DNA of 64,000 bases from Hyaloperonospora brassicae (lineage: Eukaryota; Oomycota; Peronosporomycetes; Peronosporales; Peronosporaceae). The DNA lies in contig CANTFL010001448.1 in the NCBI GenBank assembly GCA_947650285.1, positions 124,001 to 188,000 on the forward strand, written 5' to 3'. How positions within the stretch are numbered: position 1 is the stretch's first letter; each line of letters opens with the position of its first letter. Both the position numbers and the translations under genes were made by a program. The notes beneath the pieces are model-generated. The model saw nothing but the letters and a program-made list of their open reading frames with translations. It searched no databases and was not told where the DNA came from. This document shows positions 40,908 through 51,215 of the stretch, in pieces.

Positions 40908-42113
40908 TCACGTCCTTCCTCGGTACCGGCGTCGGAGCTGTACCGTTTCAGCGTTCATCTTGGTGAATGCGTGCACTATCCCCCATCCTCTTGTGACTTC
41001 TCGTACGCAAAAGTTCGGAGAGCTGTGAGGAGGAGTTGATTCCGTCACATGGCCAGCTGCGAAGCGATCTGCAAAGAAATTGTCGACCTCTAGTACTTGC
41101 TCACGAGTCAGTAGCCACCGCTTTATGACACAGTACTTCGATCTCAATCTGAGCTCGATCTCGTGTCGACTGCCTTTGTCCTTAGGCAAATCGCAAGGTA
41201 CGGATTCAGGGAATACGTCCTTAAATTCGATCAAATCCTTATACAAAGGATTCTCCTGAAGCGACCCCCAGTATTGAGACATGATTCGCTCAATCCGAGT
41301 CTTCTCATCAAGAACACTTTCGTATATCGATGAGCTGCTGAGAACCCGTTCGTTCTCAGCAAAAACTGTGGCCAACCGAATATCGGCCACATACTCATCC
41401 TCTGTGACGAATATGCAGATCTGCTTGACTTTGGTACGACGAAGATCACGCAATAACCGTTTTAATTCTAGCGTTGGAAATTGAGTTCTCTCCGAAGTAA
41501 TCTTCGGAGGCACAATCCGATTAATCGTATAGGCGCCTACGTTTGATGTGTCATGGATCAAGACGTTCGATGTCTCGGTTTCTTCCTGGGAACTTGATTC
41601 CACAGGCTGCTGAGGGGTTGACCTCTCAGTTTGCTGAGAGCTTGATCTATCAGCAAGTACCTCTTGAGGAATTCCTTCCATAAGTTTGTGGGGACTTGTT
41701 CCCTTTGCGTCTTTTGACTGTGGCTATGCAACCACAGTTAGGTCTTGATATTTTACGGTCGACTCTCCAGTCGACCTAGGATTACCGCATTGCTGCTTGC
41801 CAGCAATCGATTCATTCTTGTTAGGATGTTGCCCGCTAGGCGCACATCCATGCCCCGATCCACGCGACTTATTCGAGTGGTGGACCTTCGGCGCTACTTG
41901 TACGTCTGAACAGCCTCCGGGAGCTTGCTCCACAGTGTAGTGATCGGCTACACTGAAGCCTTGTGTATTCGTGCTAACGATTGTACCGCAAGTAAGTCCA
42001 TAGCACTCACTCGCAATACATTCACACGCTCGTGGATTCTCCATGGCGTTTATCAGATGACCATCTGATGAACAAGAGGCTCTCATCTCCACGGATCGAT
42101 GTTGCCAGCTCAC
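40908..42113 (-). pseudogene. A3 Pol linker and N-terminal reverse transcriptase
   Basis: Two frames, 41724-42113 (Cys/His-rich linker) and 40908-41681 (pre-RT region ERIMSQYWGSLQENPLYKD ... and fingers RFAAGHVTESTPPHSSPNF). The RT part then loses its frame (WGIVHAFTKMNAETVQLRR), and traces continue to 40755. Counterpart of 7857-9104. Confidence 0.82.
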
Positions 42114-42158
42114 CCTTGGCTCGTACCTTCTGAGCCAAGGTAATCCCAGGATGACATC

Positions 42159-42491
42159 TTATTTGTCATCCGGATCCAGTACGATGAAATCATCATCGTA
42201 CTGTTCCCCTGCTAATGCGTAGTGGATTCCAACTACACGTTTCGTGACGGTTATCGGAGCGCCTGTTGCAAGGCGCACTGTCATCCGTGTTGGGGGAATG
42301 TCGCGCGTAGCGAACTTGAGCCGACGACTATCTAGTGACTGGCGACGAACAAAGTTGTTCGACGCCCCATAGTCAACTGGGTCACGAAGTGAAAAGTCCT
42401 CTGTAACTTCCAACTTTAAGGTGATGAGCGATACCTCATCACGAGGTGCAGAGACACAGAATGATTGTGTGTCTGGAGCAACTTTCGTCAA
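42159..42491 (-). CDS. A3 retropepsin
   Basis: 110 codons, same length as in A1 and A2, about 80% identical. The active-site loop reads VDYGASNNF: Tyr in the Ser/Thr position. The frame has stayed open despite decay around it, but a Tyr here should abolish normal protease activity. Confidence 0.82.
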   Translation of the reverse strand: MTKVAPDTQSFCVSAPRDEVSLITLKLEVTEDFSLRDPVDYGASNNFVRRQSLDSRRLKFATRDIPPTRMTVRLATGAPITVTKRVVGIHYALAGEQYDDDFIVLDPDDK

Positions 42492-42589
42492 GAGGTTTGC
42501 AAACTCTCTTGAGGTTGCTGAATCAGTAGGGCGTTCCGCCCCTACTGACCCGACTATTTTTTATCGTCCAGTTTGCTGTCGCAGTTTCA

Positions 42590-43692
42590 CTACAGCGTCG
42601 GACCTGCGGCCATTGCCCTTTTTGGCATATGGCCGATCACTTCGCTCAGTACTGTGTGGTTCTGGGCGAGGGGCACTACACTCGTACGCGTAGTGTCCTA
42701 ACATCTGACAGCTATTGCACTTCTGCTATCGCTTGTCGATCGAGAGCGAGTTCTCTTGCTTTCAACATAGCAGAGGTTCATTGGTTCTGGACCTCCAGTC
42801 TCTTGTCACCTTGGTGGTCGATATGAGATCGAGCTAGCATGAGCCTGTCTTATGCTAAAGTCCTCCTATTCCGCAGCTGCGATTGATTGTTCAAGCGTAT
42901 CCAACTCTAGACGGAACAGGTGTTTCCTGATGGGACTCTCAGCGAGCCCCTGCTTGAACATTGTGATCAACGTGTGCTCTTTGACTGAGTTTGCAGTTAT
43001 ACTACTCGCAAGGAGTCGTATACGCGGGGCTTAAGCGTGCACATCACGCTTACCCTGCTTGAGTTTCAGGTGCTCTGATCGAGCCCTGAACTCATCTCTT
43101 GGTGGATCAAACGTCTGTTTGAGCCGGGTCTTGAAGGATTCCGGCAACGCAAAAGCGTATGGGTCGCTCATCTACAGCGCTGAGGCCCAAGTTTTGGCAC
43201 GTCCTGCCAAGTGGGTTTGAGAAAATGTGAGTCTCATTTGATCATCGTCGATACGACGAGCCTTTATGGCTCTGTCGAGTTCGACAAACCATAGTAACAG
43301 GGAGTCTTCCTCGACTCCTCTGTGCTTGGAGATGTCCACCTTCAAGATTTCGGGAAGACGGGTTGTGTCGTTCTGCTCACAGCAACATTGTATAGCTGCT
43401 GTCTCAACAGCTCTGTCTTTTGAGCACCGAGTTCTCTCAACTGCTCGGCTTGTTGAGAGTCTTGCTGGTGAAGCACGGATACTTTCTCTCTCTCAGCGAC
43501 AAGTTCATTTAGGATGAACCTGGATATAGCGGCATGTTGTTGGTCTCTGTCGAGAGACTCCAACATGGCGCTGATGGCTGTATCATTTACGGTATAACTC
43601 ATGCGTTCTACCGCGCTCCATTCGATGTCACTCAAATGGTTGAAACTTTCATGCGTGGCGTAAAAGGTCTCCTCATCATCCAACATGTTCAT
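42590..43692 (-). pseudogene. A3 gag, frame-broken
   Basis: The N-terminal frame 43342-43692 (MNMLDDEETFYATHESFNHL ... Gln-rich helix) is clear. Gag core and zinc-knuckle region (to about 42590) are present only as similarity to A1/A2 in shifting frames. Start by alignment to A2 at the Met near 43692. Confidence 0.8.
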
Positions 43693-43742
43693 GTTCAGTG
43701 AGGTTGTAGCGGTCGTTGGACGGACTACAAAGTGCTACCAGG

Positions 43743-44478
43743 TGCAACGGGGCACACTCTTACCAGTTGACTGGTACGATCCTGTGTATTATCAATACAC
43801 AAGGCCGCTTGCTCCCGACTTCTCGTACACGTGGCGTGCGAGGAAGCGTAAGAGGCAACAGAACACAAGTGTTTGATTTAGGGTGAAAATAGAACTGTAT
43901 TTAATATAGTTTTCTTTCCTAATAAACCATCTTATCTTGATCTAACTATATTAAACTACTGTCTCTTATGTGGGTCTTCTGTATACCACCCTTTGCGCGC
44001 GTCCAGCAGCGATTGGTGGTTTAATTGGTTGATGTACCGTGTACATCAACCAAGAAGCAGAACCCCTCCACAGATATTACCCGTTGGAGGTAATATCTCG
44101 ACAACATCACTCTCTTTTGAGTGATGGATATCCTGGAGGGGGGTTCGATTTCAGGGCGCCGGAGATAGGCTAATAAAGTATGACGAGCAACCACCCAATG
44201 GGTGGCCGCCCTGCCAACCCGCACCGAAGGGTGTGTGATAGTTGGGTGGGCTGGAGGCCCTACTAGCCGAAAAGCCCCATAGTGTAATGAGGGGTGTGGG
44301 CCCCTGGCGAGTTCAAACCGAGCCGCGGTACTCGCAGATCACTCCCGGGAGATCTGAGGGGTCACACGGCATAAATCTCTCTTTTGGGTGATGGTTGATT
44401 GAATATTCTCAAAAATAGATAATATTCATAAATTGGTACTTTCGTACCAATTTTATCAAACAGGCTCACTCCGTTACA
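43743..44478 (-). repeat. A3 5' LTR (736 bp, with internal insertion)
   Basis: Starts TGCAACGGGGCACAC right after the conserved PBS and ends CTCACTCCGTTACA. The middle aligns with the 392-bp family A LTR (words around GCGCGCGTC and GATTGGTGG). The excess length is largely explained by a 249-bp insertion at 44128-44376. Hairpins with arms 43761-43767/43770-43776 and 43783-43790/43794-43801 occupy the place of a different hairpin in the A1 LTR. Confidence 0.75.
44128..44376. mobile_element. 249-bp insertion in the A3 LTR with 18-bp target duplication
   Basis: The 18-mer CTCTCTTTTGAGTGATGG at 44110-44127 recurs with one change at 44377-44394. Between them is a GC-rich sequence with no coding potential. 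Pol III box-B-like words occur (GGTTCGATTTC at about 44142 on the plus strand; GGTTTGAACTCG on the minus strand near 44312), but no convincing box A at the right distance. A SINE or other short retroposon is the best guess. Confidence 0.5.
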
Positions 44479-44986
44479 CTTCCACATTCCCTGAACATTA
44501 TGGCGCATGATCTTGCGCAAGATGGAAAGAGTCTTGCATCGAGAGGACAGCGGTCTGTCTCGTAGCACACCTTCAGCCTCCAATTCGTCGTCCTGAATTC
44601 CCAAAACATGAAGTGAGCTTCAACGCGGTATGTGTGCTGACTGTCCTTCATGGCTTTGTGAAATGCAACAAACAGTCAAAGTTACGAATAGATCGACGCA
44701 ACTTATGTATGGTCACTATTCATACCATTCTTGGAAAGTGTCTTGCACTAGTGCTGCGTTTGAATCATCGCACGCATAACAATCTCAGGGATGTTTGATT
44801 CGACAAATGCGACGAGTGGAGCACACTTTATTCTCCATGTGTGGCTCAAATACTTTTTTTGACGGTACAGTCAATATTTGCTTTGCGTGGACCTACTTCA
44901 AACTTCATTTTGTAGTCTGTATCACTTCGCGCTTATCCGCGACACACAGTTAGTCGAGCGAACCACCACGTCAGCTGAACGCAACA
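44479..44986. other. Upstream region of VPS26C
   Basis: About 500 bases between the A3 LTR and the VPS26C start codon. No coding frame, TATA box or other element can be asserted; the LTR end lies within what may be the VPS26C promoter region. Confidence 0.5.
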
Positions 44987-46331
44987 ATGAGCTCGACGCT
45001 TGACGTTAAGTTGAACCGCGTCAGCCATAACTTCCATCCACATGTACGTCAACGACAGACAGATCTATTTTACTCAAGCAAACTAAATGTAAAATCTCTT
45101 TTCGATGTCATCTTTTCCACGTATGTATGTACAGGAGACCGTAGAGGGCCAAGTCATTATCTCGTCGCCCAAGGGATTTGCTCACCAAGGTCTGGCCATG
45201 AAAGTAGAAGGCAGCGTTCGGCTGAAGCTATCAGCCAAAACCTCTCGGCTGTCCGATCCTTCTCACGACGATGTAGCACCGATGGAGCTCGTGTACTTCC
45301 ATCTGCCAGTAGCCCCCGCGGGTAAAGTTCCAGCCGGTGTTTCCAAGTTTCCATTCAAGTTTGAGCTGCAAGGCAACGATGACCAGGAGCTGCTCGAGAC
45401 GTACCACGGCGTTTACGTCTTTGTGAAGTACGAAATCGTCTGCGATTGCGTCCGTGGCATCATGAAGAACAAGTTGCACAAAACACTGGAGTTTGTGGTG
45501 GAGGTGCCAGTACGTTCACACAGCAACAGAATCGTGTGGGCATACGTGCACGCAAAGATGCTAATGGATTGTTGTTACTTCTAGCTGCGAAAGCCACTGC
45601 TGGACTCACCAGAAGAGTTCTACATCACCCCAGAGTCATTGGAAAAGAGCCAAATGGTAGCTGGATGATACAGTGCTCTGGTGTAGTGTCTGACATGTAC
45701 TCTATGTGCTTGTGCGCGGCATTCAGCGAAATCTGTCCACGATGCCGTATTTCCATATTACAGGCAAAATTCACCGCACAAACTGTCCTGTGAATCTGCC
45801 GTTCACAGGCGAGGTATGCTCGATTGTTTCTGAGCTGTTTGCGGCTGATCTCACTGTTTCTTTGCTGGTGGCAGATTATTGTCGAGGAAGCAGTGAGTCC
45901 GATCAGGTCTGTTGAGATTCGGTTGATTCGAGTAGAGAGTGTCGCACATGATAGTGGAGTTACGAGAAATGGTACGTACCTCTACACGCAGTAGCCCGTC
46001 ACGCCCTTTTGCCTCAGCTGATAGTACGGTCTTGTTTGTTGTTCGGGACAGCGACGGAGGTCCAAAATGTTCAAATCGGATGGGGCGACGTATGCCGTCA
46101 AATGGCAATCCCTATTTACATGATCTTCCCACGTTTGTTTACGTGTCCAACAACGCGAACCCCAGGCAAGTGCGACTTGCACAGATGTAGCAAATTGATG
46201 GCATGCTCTGATTCTATTGATTATGCTTACATCCGTCAGCGTTCAAAGTTGAATTCGAAACAAACGTCGTCGTACTCTTCGAAAACGGCAACCTGATCAC
46301 CAAGAACTTCCCTGTCGTGTTATACCGATAA
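44987..46331 (+). CDS. VPS26C: VPS26C (DSCR3) retriever subunit, seven exons
   Basis: Arrestin-fold protein of the VPS26 family; VPS26C with VPS35L and VPS29 forms retriever, which recycles cargo from endosomes to the plasma membrane. Exons by reading frame and splice sites: 44987-45043, 45135-45509, 45585-45656, 45727-45813, 45875-45971, 46052-46165, 46240-46331. Together 894 bases, 297 aa, the normal length of the family. Landmarks: SSPKGFAHQGLAMKVEG, LETYHGVYVFVKYEI, FHITGKIHRTNCPVNLPFTGE, TEVQNVQIGWGDVCR and PIYMIFPRLFTCPT. Introns are 61-91 bp; five are GT-AG and the sixth is GC-AG (CAG|GCAAGT at 46166). The gene is convergent with FPS, with 169 bases between stops. It appears intact. 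Confidence 0.93.
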
Positions 46332-46500
46332 GTAAGGATGCGACGTTTCGTTGACGTAAGCTTGACCATGGTGGCGCAACATGGCGCAACAATCGCTTTC
46401 TGCTTATCAATCTCGCACTGTTGTTTTGTCCTCTATACGACCAAGCCCAAGCACACTTCCGGACACACAGGCTTCCATTCTCGCGTCGTTATCACAGTGC

Positions 46501-47990
46501 TCACTTGTTGCGCTTGAAGATTCGACCGACCAGTAAGCTGAACACCTCTGACGGCATCACGGTCACTTGCGCGATTTCCTCAGAGAGTGCCTTGTATGTC
46601 TCCTCCTCATAGCGGTGGTAAGCCGCAGCGAGATCAAGCTCATTGTACAGCTTCTTCACCGCTGCGATGGCATCCGAGTCGTTGCGGCCGTAGTTATCTT
46701 TCAGCGTCTTCCTTTGTTCGGGCGTCGCACAGTCAAGCGCTTGGACGACCAGCCAGCTGCATTTATTGTCCTGGATATCCGTGCCCACTTTGCCAATCAC
46801 CTGCTCATCACCGTAGCAGTCCAGGAAATCGTCCTGAATCTGGAAGTACTCGCCGATTTGCGCGCAGATCTTCTTGGCTATGTCGTGCGAGGCTTTGTCC
46901 GCGACTCCGTTGAGGAACATGGCGCACGCAGCCGAGAGGTAAAACGTGTAATACGCCGTCTTATTAATCACAATCTGACGATACCTGCAATAGACACAAA
47001 CCATCATCATCCACGCATCAACAACCGCTACCCGAAATGCTCCAGTGAACGCACCGCTCAATAGTGAACCGATCAAGGTCAACCTCCTTGTCTAAAGACT
47101 GCGACGTCAAGTCGAGCAGCTGGCCAATCTCTGTATGAAAGATGACCTACAACCAACAGACCAACACCACGAATGCGATCAATTGCTAGCTCTGCAACAT
47201 GCGGTCATTGCATGCAATCATCTGCGTACATCGTGGAAAGTCTCGACCAAGTCGAGATAAAACGGTTCGGAGCGAAAGTGCTTCTTGAGGATCTGGAAGA
47301 CAAAGGCTTCGAGCAGGAACGCGTCGTTGATGGCGATCATCTGCACGTTGGCTTTGCGAAACCAGCACGGACGTCCACGTCGTGTGGTCGAGTCGTCCAT
47401 GATATCATCAGCTACCAGGAAGAATGCTTGAAGCTGCATCGCATAGAAAATCACACACCCAGTTACACAAATCTCGCTGCCTGGAAAAGCCACCTGGTAC
47501 GTTCACACAACGACACCACCCACCCATTCAATACACCAGCCGAGTATACTAGCCTTCTCCTGCAGCTCTGGCGTTAGGACTTTGCCTGTAGCCATGGCCT
47601 GCGTACTATATCCACGCAAAGCATCAACAGAACACACGTGTCGGCCAACGGCCAATCAAACACAATGACTAATTCCGACAAAGCGCAGACCGGCGGTCTT
47701 TCATCCGACGTCAGTAACGTACCAGTGGACGACACTCATTCCACGATTGAGCTTACCGCCGCTGCAATTGTACTCGACAACTTCATTGAGCCAATCGAGA
47801 GTCTCTTGGGGCAGCTCGTGCTTCGTCTGCAGTAGCTCCAGCATCTCGAGCTTGAGCTTCGTGCACACTGCAATAAATTCTACGAGTACCGTACGTGTCA
47901 GCAAAGCGCGGATGGCAAAAGAAGGCCATGAAGTGCCTCTGGATGCATTTATACACTCGTTACTTGTCCACCTTTGTGTTCCGAAGCCAT
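46501..47990 (-). CDS. FPS: Farnesyl diphosphate synthase, six exons
   Basis: Condenses IPP with DMAPP and geranyl diphosphate to farnesyl diphosphate for isoprenoid synthesis and prenylation; cytosolic. Exons (minus strand): 47990-47972, 47879-47723, 47605-47524, 47433-47230, 47146-47055, 46984-46501; 1,038 bases, 345 aa, a normal length. First Asp-rich motif [16 protein letters not shown], second [17 protein letters not shown], then [15 protein letters not shown]-terminal KRNK. Phe-Phe before the first motif (QAFFLVADD) fits a C15 product. Introns 70-117 bp with GT-AG ends; the first junction (6-codon exon, GTGGAC donor) is the least certain, and start MASEHK is chosen because it completes the family's N-terminal helix. 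Intact. Confidence 0.92.
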
Positions 47991-49062
47991 TGTTGGCTGG
48001 CGATGACGACGGTCGGTAAATGGCGATCATTAGTGAAATTTGCTTTCTAGCACGAACATTCCACCTAAGTGCGAGGACAAAGAGACACATTTGACGCAAT
48101 AATTAGTTTTCGCATACATGCGACATGACTGCCGACCTTTTGCTTGATGTAATCCAAGATTCGTGGACTAGTTGAGATACTTCAGACACGACGAACTGAC
48201 GCAGTCTCACTGTTTGTTGCGTTTCACGCAATAGAACTCGGTGCTACAGTGTGCGTGCGATTGGCAAAGCTCTCTGACGTAGTGCAACAAAGTTGGTTGA
48301 GAAGATGGACGATGAACGGTTAGTCGGTACGTAAAACAGCCCAGTCGATGTCTGATACGTTCGACTGTAGATACGATGCTACTTTCTTGATACTCATTAC
48401 CCAGGCTGTCATGTCCAATCGCTACATCGATATGCTGCATCACTATAGCCACAGCGCAGACGTAAGCGGCGTAATAGGAGTGTCCGTGTCTAGGCTTACC
48501 GGATGGCGAGTGTTGTACTGACAAAACCTTCCAACACTCCTTTTTGGTCGCGCTGGGGTTACTGCAGGTCACGAGTTCGGCAGGTTTGCGAGCGTGCGCA
48601 AATCAAGTGCTTTTGCCAATGTGTCAGCAACTATAGGAGGGGAGTCCAAACGCTTGTATTTGACACAGTACAAAATACATGCACTGACCACGTTGGAAGC
48701 AAGTGCCTCGAAATCTCACGTACACCGTAGGTGCAGAGAACCGTCAATCTACTAAACGAACGTGCTTTATATAAGGAAATTAGAGCGACATGTGATGGAT
48801 AGCTGGATCTCTCCTATCATAGTCTCTTCGAAACTCACACTTGGCAATGTTATCTAACATGATCAAATATAGCTACTCGATCACAACCTGCATGCGCGCT
48901 TCTAGCCGCAATGGGTGGTTGATTTGGTTCATATGGTGACCTTTATCAACTAATCAGTGGAGCGATGCCGAAAGGTACCTTCAACGACAATATTTCGTGC
49001 ACTATTCACCTAAAAATCAAATATCGTAGATAATCGTCACTCAAGAGGATACGCTCCAATAA
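47991..49062. other. Intergenic region upstream of FPS
   Basis: About 1.07 kb. Short frames only (e.g. minus 48207-48572) with no recognisable motif and no splice-linked continuation found. It should contain the FPS promoter. Confidence 0.5.
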
Positions 49063-50109
49063 TTGACCCCATTTCGTGGTGTCAAGTACGTCCATTATTA
49101 TGATAACTAACGACTGATAAATGTGACAAGAAGTACGGCCCGGGTAGCGGGTCGACAACTAAAGGGCTCCGTAGAGCCAGGGGCGACGGCAACGAGGTCA
49201 GAGAACCTCCTACCGAAGCCAACTACGAGTCAATCATGACCGCTGGCGCGACCAAGTAGACTGGGGACATGCGTACCGCCGGAGCGGCAGCACGGACAAC
49301 GCGGGTATGCTGCCATATAAGGCAACAAACCCCTTTAGGACCGCTTGCGCGGCCCCCGACGTGGAGTGCGATCACCGAAGTGACTGCGTGGCGTGGAGAA
49401 CGCCAACCCGCCGTATATCTCTCCGAGGAGATCAACCATCTGCGATGGTGGCCCCCTTCAGCCGCTTGCGCGGCCCCCGACGTGGAGTGCGATCACCGAA
49501 GTGACTGCGTGGCGTGGAGAACGCCAACCCGCCGTATATCTCTCCGAGGAGCTCAACCATCTGCGATGGTGGCCCCCTTCAGCCGCTTGCGCGGCCCCCG
49601 ACGTGGAGTGCGATCACCGAAGTGACTGCGTGGCGTGGAGAACGCCAACCCGCCGTATATCTCTCCGAGGAGCTCAACCATCTGCGATGGTGGACCCCTA
49701 CAGACGCTTGCGCGGCCCCCGACGTGGAGTGCGATCACCGAAGTGACTGCGTGGCGTGGAGAACGCCAACCCGCCATATATTTCTCCGAGGAGCTCAACC
49801 ATCTGCGATGGTGGCCCCCTTCAGCCGCTTGCGCGGCCCCTTGACGTGGAGTGTGCGCTCGCCGCAGCGGCGACACGTGGCGCGGGGTACGCCTCCAGTC
49901 CGTAAAACACCCCTGCTAGGGCCGCTTGCGCGACCCGTCGGTCTCCTACGCCCACACCCGCGACTGCGAGTGCAGCGTGTCCGCGTCAGATCTTCGACCA
50001 CGTCGGCTCCCCAAGGGGAGGATTCCCTCCGACGTGACTGCCCCGAAGGGAAAAAGACTGGCTTGAGCTGAACAGTGAAAATTTGGGAATGCTTTGACCC
50101 CATTTCGTG
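49063..50109. repeat. GC-rich repeat block bounded by a 16-bp direct repeat
   Basis: TTGACCCCATTTCGTG occurs exactly at 49063-49078 and 50094-50109. Between them are unique sequence, a 121-bp tandem array and a GC-rich tail (49846-50060) that repeats words of the array such as GCCGCTTGCGCG. The block may be a non-autonomous element or an LTR fragment whose interior expanded in tandem; no coding domain was found. Confidence 0.5.
49341..49845. repeat. 121-bp tandem repeat, four full units plus a partial
   Basis: Unit starts (anchor CCGCTTGCGCGGCCCC or a one-base variant) at 49341, 49462, 49583, 49704 and 49825, spacing exactly 121. Units differ by only a few bases, so the expansion is recent. 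Since 121 is not a multiple of three, the long open frames across it in all registers are a by-product of the repeat. Confidence 0.93.
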
Positions 50110-50442
50110 TCAATGACATGTAAGTGGCTCCCCCATTTACATGTATACGTGTGATTACGGCAACGTCAAGTGTTTGCATGTCTCTTCCATCGCACACATT
50201 ACACGGATCTACTGAACAATGAAAACACGATATAGTTTTGCCGCTGACGAGAGTCCATGGCGCTGAAGATGCACCAACAACGCGTTCTATCACCCGTAGC
50301 ACCGATATCCAGTCAGCATGGAGCAAGTGACAAACTGCTGGAAACTCTGGTACAGAACGAGGGTGACCGCCCCGCAGCACGCGAGCAGCTCTTTTTTATT
50401 TGCAGGAATAGCAGCAGCATTGTTGATCTCGACTAGTGTTCG
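50110..50442. other. Intergenic region downstream of the RRM gene
   Basis: No supported coding frame; the 3' flank of the minus-strand RRM gene. Contains a small hairpin around TACATGT words at 50117-50145. Confidence 0.45.
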
Positions 50443-50862
50443 TCACGACGTGTCGTCGGCGACCGACTCGCCTTCAACTGGTGGATCCACAATACCCACA
50501 CGCAGTAGTCGACCGTCCAGCTCCTGTCCATTCAACTCACTCACAGCCGCCAGTGCTTCGTCAAACGTCGAAAACACGACCGACGCCCACAGATGCATCG
50601 ACGAGTGCTCGGGCGTCACAAGGTGAGCCGTCTCCAGCGTCCCGTAGACCTCAAACACCTGTCGCAATCGCGTCTCGTCTGTTTTCCAGTGTAAACCTGC
50701 AGGTTGACGTGTTAGTCCGAAGTGCGCTTCGAATGGAAGAAAGGGGTGACCACGCTACAACGTCCTACCAATCACAGAGACGTGCGTCGACAGTCTGCGG
50801 CTTCGCGTGTTCGACAAGAGCAGCATTTGTTGGCTCTGTCGTAGTGTCCGCAGAGCGAACAT
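50443..50862 (-). CDS. Small RRM RNA-binding protein, likely mitochondrial, two exons
   Basis: Exon 1 50862-50769 and exon 2 50696-50443 join across a 72-bp GT-AG intron in phase 1; 348 bases, 115 aa. Residues 1-27 are rich in Arg, Leu and Ser with no acidic residue (MFALRTLRQSQQMLLLSNTR), like a mitochondrial targeting peptide. The rest is one RRM: VSVIGLHWKTDE (RNP2 region), LRQVFEVYGTLETAHLV, WASVVFSTFDEALAAV (RNP1 region, degenerate), LNGQELDGRLLRVGIV. It resembles small organellar glycine-rich-protein-type RRMs but lacks a Gly-rich tail. The ATG is chosen because it opens the presequence and splices in frame. Divergent from CASP, 353 bases apart. Confidence 0.8.
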
Positions 50863-51215
50863 GCCGCTTCGGTGAAGGGTACGCATGGCCCGATGGAGAC
50901 TACCACTTCAGCTTGGATTGTAATCGTGGTAGTCACTCAGCTTCGGCAGCAAAATTGATACACCCGCGCGCTCATGATTTCTAAAAATCGCGTGCTGTAC
51001 TATTTTCGCAGAGCTCTTTCGCCTCCCTCGCTGTTGCCGATTTCTAACCCCCTCGAGCGCGATATTTCGATTAGTCAATCAAGGAGCCAAGCGTGATCAT
51101 TCGTAAACGCCATACATTTATTCGCATGCTAAACCGAACAGTAATTTTACCACGTGCATCGTCAGACTGTAACTGATACCGTCTTCGTTTCGCTCAAGTC
51201 GCACGTGACAACGTC
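50863..51215. other. Divergent intergenic region, RRM gene and CASP
   Basis: 353 bases shared as 5' flank by two divergently transcribed genes; may act as a bidirectional promoter. No specific site can be asserted. Confidence 0.5.

Larger units (their letters stand above)
40755..44478 (-). mobile_element. Family A-like Gypsy element A3, 5' half only
   Basis: Minus-strand LTR (43743-44478), PBS, gag, protease, linker and the first part of RT; similarity to A2 stops at about 40755, corresponding to about 7735 in A2, inside RT. It is roughly 75-85% like A1/A2. The rest of pol and the 3' LTR are missing; the truncation lies 186 bases from the family B LTR. Confidence 0.88.

Noticed and set aside
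49341..49845. CRISPR-like array
   Set aside because: The whole 121-bp unit is repeated; there are no unique spacers and the organism is a eukaryote.
49269..50071. Overlapping repeat-protein frames across the 121-bp array
   Set aside because: The same peptide appears in all three registers because 121 = 3x40 + 1; it is a by-product of the tandem repeat.
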